Below, one piece after another: positions 58,337-64,000 of a DNA stretch of 64,000 nucleotides; position 1 is the stretch's first letter; each line of letters starts with the position of its first letter. The position numbers were made by a program, and so were the translations under genes. Source of the DNA: Chrysopilus asiliformis (lineage: Eukaryota > Arthropoda > Insecta > Diptera > Rhagionidae); assembly GCA_964034945.1 (NCBI GenBank), contig OZ035960.1, positions 51,277,706-51,341,705 on the forward strand. Direction: 5' to 3'. The notes below the pieces were generated by a model. The model had not been told where the DNA came from. It made no database searches and saw only the letters and a list, made by a program, of their open reading frames with translations.

Positions 58337-58600
58337 TTAACCTTATAATTCGCATAAGGTTTGTGGCATCGGAGTATAAATACTCGAATCGAGTTTTACT
58401 CTACCAAAATCCTGTGTGGCGCCTGCCACATGGCAGACATGCCCGGGAAATTTGGATGTGAAAACATCCGCAAAAATAATATAATATTTTTGTTTTTGCA
58501 GACCGTATAAGCCGAGAAATTCTAATACCATTTTCGGTGTAATTTTAAACAAAAAATGTCGTAAAATTACACCTTTAAGACGCGGTTTTGCTACCAAATA
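58337..58600 (+). repeat. Family Z repeat, uninterrupted copy
   Basis: It starts AACCTTATAATTCGCATAAG and ends near GCCGAGAAATTCTAATA. It contains three serial hairpins: AACCTTAT/ATAAGGTT, GAGTATAAATACTC and GGATGTGAAAACATCC. Confidence 0.7.
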
Positions 58601-58767
58601 GGAGGAAAATTACAACAAAAATGTGGTAATTTTAAACATCCATGTCGTAAAATTACACCCGTATTGTACTTTTACTTCTTATTTAGCTTAAATTTCCCCC
58701 GTAAAAGAGGCTTTTGTACGCCACAAAATGAGTAAAAATGCATAGCTTTTAAGCCGTTACGACTCGG

Positions 58768-58829
58768 TGTAATTTTACCCCTATTATCGTAGGAAAATGG
58801 TTTCCTACGATAATAGGGGTAAAATTACA
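58768..58829. repeat. Perfect palindrome, 29-bp arms
   Basis: TGTAATTTTACCCCTATTAT and its exact complement surround a 4-bp loop ATGG. It lies inside the element at 58064-58847 near its right end. Confidence 0.9.
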
Positions 58830-58984
58830 ATAAAATTTTCTAGAGTGTAATTAGAGTCGTGTTGGCTGTTAAATGTCAAAGGACTCTTCTATTAGTTCAG
58901 TAAATAAATGTAAATTTTCTCGCTAGATTGTTAATCTAGCCCAGAATTGACTGGTAATGGTTTCTACTATTAAGGAAAACAATT

Positions 58985-59196
58985 ATTTTTTTTACTTTTT
59001 TCGGCAATAGAGGGAAAGTATTGTGTTCATGCCGGAGATCGACTCGAGAAAGGGGCAGATAAATACTTTCTGATCAGTACGAAATCCATTTCAGGTAAAG
59101 TATCTGTCGGTCTTTCCGTTTTACATATCTTAAATAACTCGAGAACACGTTGAGCTAACGACTTGAAATGTTTTTGTAATTATGCTAAACACAAAA
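58985..59196 (-). repeat. Family S, first part of a split copy
   Basis: The minus orientation matches 48590-48790: GATCAGTACGAAATCCATTT, then ATATCTTAAATAACTCGAGA and GACTTGAAAT. The rest of the same copy is at 61787-62245. Confidence 0.7.
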
Positions 59197-59198
59197 TA

Positions 59199-59800
59199 AA
59201 GGGTGGTTAAATTTTAAGGGCCGATGTTGAATGTGAACCACACCTAAACGTCAAGTTTTTTTCTGCATTTCATTTGACATTTCTCAATTTCAGACTAACT
59301 CAATTTGAACCATGGAAAGATACACAATCGAGCAACGCGTTAAAGTTATTCAGGCTTATTATGAAAATGGGCGATCAATTTTCGAAGAAAATCATCTTCA
59401 GTGATGAGGCACATTTTCACCTCAGTGGATTCGTCAATAAGCAGAACAGCCGCATTTGGGCGAATGATAATCCAAGAGTGATTGTCGAAAAACCAAATTT
59501 GGGCGAATGATAATCCAAGAGTGATTGTCGAAAGTCACAAAGAGTGACTGTTTGGTGCGGTTTATGGGCTGGCGGCATCATCGGGCCGTATTTCACGAAG
59601 TGCACGATATGCATTTTGATTTGAACGCCCATTTTCATAATAAGCCTGAATAACTTTAACGCGTTGCTCGATTGTGTATCTTTCCATGGTTCAAATTGAG
59701 TTAGTCTGAAATTGAGAAATGTCAAATGAAATGCAGAAAAAAACTTGACGTTTAGGTGTGGTTCACATTCAACATCGGCCCTTAAAATTTAACCACCCTT
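59199..59800. mobile_element. Two-headed mariner-family deletion derivative
   Basis: The first 175 bp (59199-59373) and last 175 bp (59626-59800) are inverted copies of the same transposon end, including the transposase start on both strands. TA lies outside both. Ends begin AAGGGTGGTTAAATTTTAAG. Between them are pieces of the catalytic region. Confidence 0.9.
59312..59605 (+). pseudogene. mariner-type transposase remnant
   Basis: From an ATG at 59312 the plus strand reads MERYTIEQRVKVIQAYYENG, an N-terminal helix of mariner transposases, then jumps frame into KKIIFSDEAHFHLSGFVN. The Asp in FSDEAHF corresponds to the first catalytic acidic residue. RVTVWCGLWAGGIIGPYF, the block that follows in mariner transposases, lies at 59538-59592 in another frame. 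Most of the DNA-binding region, the second and third catalytic Asp blocks and the C-terminus are absent. A 37-bp segment encoding WANDNPRVIV is tandemly duplicated (period 43). The inverse copy of the N-terminal start is at 59626-59687 on the minus strand. The gene cannot be functional. Confidence 0.9.
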
Positions 59801-59952
59801 TAGTCTATTCGCTCTGGCTTGATGGAGCTATGTGGCCTTAACCTTATAATTCGCATAAGGTTTGTCGCATCGGAGTATAAATACTCGAATCTAGTCTTAC
59901 TCCAACAAAATCCTGTAAGCCTGCGTGGAAGCTGGTAAAGCAGGCTCTGGAG

Positions 59953-60981
59953 CAGTGATGCTATGTACCTTTAGTGAAATTCCCCTTTCCAAATGACGAA
60001 ATTCCCCTTTTTCCCCTTTTTCCCCTTTTTCCCCTTTTTCCTCTTTTTCCCCGTTTTCAATGACGAAATTCCCCTCGTTTTTCCCCTATAAAAACAACGA
60101 ATTTTAAATAAAGAATTCATTTAAGTATTAAAACCAAAAATTATTGTCATCTGGACTCATGTTAAAGTCTTTTAAGAGAAAAAAGCACAAATTAGGAAAT
60201 AATTTTATGTTTTGTAAAGCTTTAACAAAATACTCGTTAATTGTATTCCCGATAACAACGTCACGGGTCTCCAACCAAACGTCAAATAAGATATGAAAAG
60301 AAGCCGAGATTCACAATTGGATAATAATCAAAGCAAGTCACTAATGTATTAATCAAGGAAGTCCCTTCGCTTTTGAGCTTAAAATGATCCTGTCCTTCTT
60401 AAATTCGGTAAAAATTATTTCCATATTTTGAATTTAAAAAGTATAAAAATATAAAAAAATGGAAAAAAACGAAATCAAGTCGCGACTGGAACTCGATTTT
60501 TGTATTCCGGGCACTTTGCCACTAATCCATGATTCTTCTGGCGAATATTGGTCGAAATTAGTACATTAAGCCAAATTTTAAAGATCACCAAGAAATTGAT
60601 TTTTACATAATTTAAACAAAACACTTCTGCTGATTTGCAATTTAAAATATTTCTATTGAAAATATATTTAAGAAATCCGAAAAACGAACAAAAAATGTGT
60701 GTCAATGAACTTTCACGGAAACTACTTTCACGGAGGGCATTTCCTTCCCTCTTTACCTTTGCCTAAGCTTGGAATTGGATTGTAATTGTTTTTATTTATT
60801 TGTATTTCTACTTTTCCGTAATTTTTTAAAAGTATTTCGGATTTAGTTGAAAGGCGAAGATTTTCCCCTCGTTGTAAATCGTTTCCCCTCGTTTTGAAGC
60901 GTTTCCCCTTTTCCCCTATTAACAATTTTTATACTCAAATTTGCCGCAAAAAGGGGAATTCCCCTCGATATAGCATCACTG
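59953..60981. mobile_element. hAT element with TTCCCCT arrays
   Basis: The termini CAGTGATGCTAT and ATAGCATCACTG are bordered by the perfect 8-bp duplication ctctggag (59945-59952 and 60982-60989). Subterminal regions (59976-60085 and 60860-60972) hold many TTCCCCT motifs. The interior is AT-rich and non-coding. Confidence 0.93.
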
Positions 60982-60985
60982 CTCT

Positions 60986-61158
60986 GGAGTGGTATTCCGT
61001 AACTTGTTTCAAAAGTTTGTTTCGAGTTAGAAGAAAAAGTAGTACCCGCTGTCTCTGTTTCGACCAAAATAAATTACAGGGAAAAACAGAGCTAGCGAAT
61101 ACTAATTTTTCTTCTAACTCGAAACAAACGCTTGAAACAAATTACGGAATACCACTCC
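60986..61158. mobile_element. Foldback MITE targeted by the hAT
   Basis: The arms GGAGTGGTATTCCGTAACTT and ACGGAATACCACTCC extend for about 55 bp with mismatches. The hAT sits at its left border and duplicated the first bases. Its target duplication is not resolved. Confidence 0.75.
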
Positions 61159-61290
61159 TGATGACGGTGAGCCAGCTTCCTTACCAGAAACAGGCTCCTG
61201 ATGGGTTTTCAGGGCAGACATGCCTGACCTATTGGGGGGGAAATTGGATGTGAAAACATCCACACAAATAATATAATATTTTTGTTATAT

Positions 61291-61734
61291 TAGGGCTATT
61301 CACTCTTTATCGTAGTTGATCGTAAACTCGTAGAATCGTAGAATCGTAAATAAAATCGTAGTTTTTTGACAGTTCTCCATACAAATTTTTTTATGACGAA
61401 AACTACAATCTACCACACCCGAAGGTATGGTAAAATCGTAGTTTTTGTCGTACTTCTAATAAAGTGAGTTTAAGGCATGTTTTGTGACATGTCAACTTGG
61501 TGCCAACTCTAAAATGGACATTGGAAAGCAAGTAAATTAAAGTATTTATATGATTTAGAGTTAAAAAATGCTTTAAACAATTTAGGTAAAGAAAATAAAT
61601 AAAAGAGTCAAAAATTTACGACAAAACCCACAACCTCTAGTAAAGCGCTGCTCACGCTTCGTTGTACTTTTCCATCGTAGATGTACAGTACAATCTACGA
61701 TTTTACTATCTACGATCAAGAGTGAATTGCCCTA
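61291..61734. mobile_element. MITE with TAGGGCTATTCACTC ends
   Basis: TAGGGCTATTCACTCTTTAT and the complement of TGAATTGCCCTA match at about 22 of 26 positions. The interior carries ATCGTAGA and CTACGAT motifs. The empty site TTTTTGTTTTTGCAGACC is seen at 58486. TTA lies near both borders but the exact duplication is ambiguous. Confidence 0.8.
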
Positions 61735-61786
61735 TTACTTTTTGTTTTTGCAGACCTATAAACTGAGAAATTCCAATAGGGTTTTA

Positions 61787-62245
61787 CGAAAATTGTAGTT
61801 CAACTTTTGGAAAAGTAACTTTCGCTAAAATGGGTTTCTTCCATACAATTTTTTTTTTTGAAAAAAACCCAGTTTTTTTTTGAAAATTTCTCGAAACTAA
61901 TACACTTTTAAAAAAAAAATAAATACAACAAAATTTAAAGGATATAAAATTTTCTACATTTTTTGCTTTAACGATTTTTTTGTACCTCGAGCGGTTCTCA
62001 ATATATTACTAAAAAAATTAAGTTCTTTTAAGATTTCTCGGAAACTATGCACTCTTGAGAAAAAAATCCTTATAACCAAATCCAAAGAGAATTAAATTTT
62101 TTTTTTAAATTTTTTTGCAATTAACGGTTTTTACGTATATTTAACGGTTCTCATGATATTTAGAAAAAATACCGTTTTTTAAATATATTTTCCGAATCTA
62201 AATATTGCAAAGCAAAGTTTGGTGTTGATCACAACAGATATTTGG
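61787..62245 (-). repeat. Family S, second part of the split copy
   Basis: It continues the minus-strand copy begun at 58985: CAACTTTTGGAAAAGTAACT through degenerate AACGGTTCTCA units to GGTGTTGATCACAAC. Confidence 0.7.
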
Positions 62246-62249
62246 ATGT

Positions 62250-62612
62250 TAAAAAGTGAGGCGTATTATATCGAGCCCTTTTTAGCGAATAGGGAAGATT
62301 ATTTTCAAAATCGAACAGAATTTTTGTATGGAGAAAAAAAAGAAAAGCAAAATAAATATTGGAAGGATTGACAAAAAATTTAATTAATAATTTTTGCAAT
62401 TATTTTGTTTTGTTTCGACCGTACTTTGGCTTTCAAAAAACTTTTTTTTCGCCTAAGCCTTTTATTTGGATGTTTTTATATCCGAAATTACTTGTGCGCA
62501 ATCCTCTCAAACCGAATAGCGATTAAATTTTGTTTCCAAAAATAAACACAGTCAAAACAAAACAGAAAATGGCAACTAGAGAGACTATAATCAAGAGAGT
62601 GGACTTCAGCAC
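62250..62612. other. AT-rich DNA, nothing recognised
   Basis: A weak hairpin GGATGTTTTTATATCC at 62468 recalls family Z. No gene. Confidence 0.4.
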
Positions 62613-62616
62613 TTAA

Positions 62617-62824
62617 CACGTTCGTGACATTTGCTTTTTCAACTTTTTTTACATTTGGACATCGTGTACCACGAGTGGACTGGTGGGTGGGTGGATTTGG
62701 ACTTCGCACTGATATACTTCTTGATAATTTAAAAATAAAAATTTACGTCCACAAAAAAACTACCGCACTATTTACTCGCGCGGTTTTAAAAAACTGTAAA
62801 ACTGTACACGATGTCACGAACGTG
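62617..62824. mobile_element. piggyBac-like MITE
   Basis: The termini CACGTTCGTGACAT and ATGT-CACGAACGTG are bordered by TTAA. Ends resemble those of the 77-bp element at 38734-38810 (CACGTTYRYTG). Confidence 0.8.
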
Positions 62825-62826
62825 TT

Positions 62827-63226
62827 AATAGAGTGTCCTACTGAGTAGAATAGCCTATTAACTCAAATTAGAACAGTCTATTAGGCCAGTTAGAACAACT
62901 ATTTCTTCAGATTAGAGCAGTCTGTAAAATTTTTCTGAATTCATTAAAACAGCGATTCTCAACGCGCCAGCATATCCAAGAGAAAATATTTAAAAAAGTT
63001 GATTAACTGACTGAAAGGAAAGTACAAATAGAGTGTCCTACTGAGTAGAATAGCCTATTAACTCAAATTAGAACAGTCTATTAGGCCAGTTAGAACAACT
63101 ATTTCTTCAGATTAGAGCAGTCTGTAAAATTTTTCTGAATTCATTAAAACAGCGATTCTCAACGCGCCAGCATATCCAAGAGAAAATATTTAAAAAAGTT
63201 GATTAACTGACTGAAAGGAAAGTACA
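62827..63226. repeat. Exact 200-bp tandem duplication
   Basis: 62827-63026 and 63027-63226 are identical on base-by-base reading, including the left end of the hAT at 63150. Confidence 0.95.
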
Positions 63227-63468
63227 CACACACATGCAAAACAAAATACATTTCGACATAATATTTAATAATTAACTTATTAACAACTTACTAAATTAAA
63301 ACCAAATTTAATAATTATTAGTCCTTGGGCCTGTCTTGCAGAGCAAAGTTTTTCGAAGGAAGGCTTAATATTAGATAGACACTCATACATTTTATTGTAT
63401 GCAGGGGGGCGCGATGAAAATTATGATTGAAAATTGGGCCGCGAATACTGAAAGGTTGAGAAACGCTG
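63150..63468. mobile_element. Small hAT-like element
   Basis: The termini CAGCGATTCTCAACG and GGTTGAGAAACGCTG are bordered by cattaaaa and aattaaaa (7 of 8 equal). A second left end at 62950 comes from the tandem duplication. Confidence 0.75.
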
Positions 63469-63510
63469 AATTAAAACAAGTCCAACTTTTCAAATTTTTT
63501 TGATACCTTA

Positions 63511-63770
63511 AGGTGCCAGTCCACATGAGACTAAATGCCAGCGAGAACCTCTCGAGATTTTTCGATAGCAGCTACTCGCAATAGACACGTCTCTGAGAGT
63601 CTCTCGCAGAAACTCGCGAGCTAGTTTCTGCGAGTGATTCTACTCTCTAGTCGACACGCAGCCACTGAACTCTCGGGGAGTTGCTCGCCAGATACGAACG
63701 GCGTTTGATTTTCGCTAGTAGCTCTCGAGAACTCGGCAAATCAAGATTTCAAAAAAATCAAGATATTGCT
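63511..63770. mobile_element. Harbinger-like MITE, family G, copy 3 (truncated)
   Basis: It starts AGGTGCCAGTCCACATGAGA after TTA and follows copies 1 and 2 up to AATCAAGATATTG, then the match is lost. The right arm is missing. Confidence 0.8.
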
Positions 63771-64000
63771 TCTCTCATTTTTGTAGTTTTTTTTACGACA
63801 AACGGTCCGACTATTTTAATTAAAAACTCTATTTCCGAAATTTCTAAATTGTTACGCGTCTTCAATTTGCAATTCTCTTATTAGATTTTTCCCGGCAACC
63901 AAAGGATTTCTCCTTTGAATCCAGGACTTAACCCAGCATTTTTTTTGGTTGATTTTGTTTGTCACTTATTATTAATTGGGATAACCACAGCTGCTTCAAC
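63771..64000. other. AT-rich DNA, nothing recognised
   Basis: No feature supported up to the window end. Confidence 0.45.

Larger units (their letters stand above)
58064..58847. mobile_element. TA-flanked element with GGTAAAATTAC motifs
   Basis: The termini CACTGTAGAAAAT and ATTTTCTAGAGTG are bordered by TA. Many GTAAAATT/AATTTTAC motifs fill both sides. Family Z is inserted at about 58337-58600, and a perfect palindrome lies at 58768-58829. Confidence 0.8.
59836..61786 (+). repeat. Family Z copy with three nested elements
   Basis: It starts AACCTTATAATTCGCATAAG and resumes at 61240 with ATTGGATGTGAAAACATCC, ending near GAGAAATTCCAATAGGG. It is interrupted by a foldback (60986-61158) hit by a hAT (59953-60981), and by the element at 61291-61734. 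Confidence 0.75.

Noticed and set aside
59417..59725. 102-codon minus-strand ORF in the mariner copy
   Set aside because: It is a shadow of the inverted transposase start in the wrong frame.
1..64000. tRNA, rRNA or snRNA genes
   Set aside because: No segment with the internal B-box-like GGTTCRANTCC plus cloverleaf stems was found by eye; a covariance scan could still reveal one.

Overview
The window looks like non-coding, transposon-saturated DNA from an insect, most likely a dipteran. It is AT-rich throughout and has no bacterial gene organisation. It carries repeated (GTCY)n arrays like those of the dipteran mini-me/DINE-1 (Helentron) elements, Helitrons that end in a hairpin plus CTAG, and many short inverted-repeat DNA transposons. 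No complete protein-coding gene is visible, and almost every predicted ORF is a chance or repeat-derived reading frame. The most gene-like signals are three. The first is a candidate signal-peptide exon at 55118-55214 (+), with a good start context and a phase-1 GTGAGT donor. The second is a TATA-less core promoter with an initiator at 46979 (+) and a DPE at exactly +28. The third is a possible terminal exon at 27140-27357 (-). The promoter and the signal-peptide exon lie in the same direction about 8 kb apart and could be the 5' end of one gene with long, transposon-filled introns. That link is inference.

Layout: 1-9400 holds unique AT-rich DNA, a 1.1 kb TA-flanked inverted-repeat element (2488-3597) and a 2.3 kb hAT element (5517-7798) that contains two smaller elements. 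9400-13880 is a pile of two Helitrons, a hAT with GTACTGG arrays and several MITEs. 14-22 kb has mini-me copies, a piggyBac-like MITE and a Harbinger-like MITE with a duplicated end. 22.5-27.4 kb has a hAT-like element, PIF/Harbinger-type derivatives and a Myb/SANT-like gene remnant. 28-33.5 kb has the largest GTCY array (0.8 kb), a perfect 89-bp-arm palindrome and a Harbinger MITE that still carries a MADF-domain fragment. 34-39 kb has more TTA/TAA-flanked MITEs, two of them joined at one shared TAA, and a decayed Harbinger transposase fragment. 39.8-54.3 kb has a motif-rich inverted-repeat element, Helitron-like repeats, family S repeats and a minimal intact Helitron. 58-62.3 kb is a deep nest in which one old repeat has been split by a mariner derivative and by another repeat that itself holds three insertions. 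62.6-63.8 kb has a piggyBac-like MITE, an exact 200-bp tandem duplication and a small hAT.

What connects the window is transposition history. Several insertions can be dated against each other because an uninterrupted copy of the target repeat is present elsewhere in the same window. These internal empty sites fix element boundaries and target-site duplications (TTA/TAA, TA, TTAA or 8 bp) from the sequence alone. Coordinates of repeats without a clear target-site duplication are approximate. Family assignments rest on termini and motif recognition; no database search was possible.
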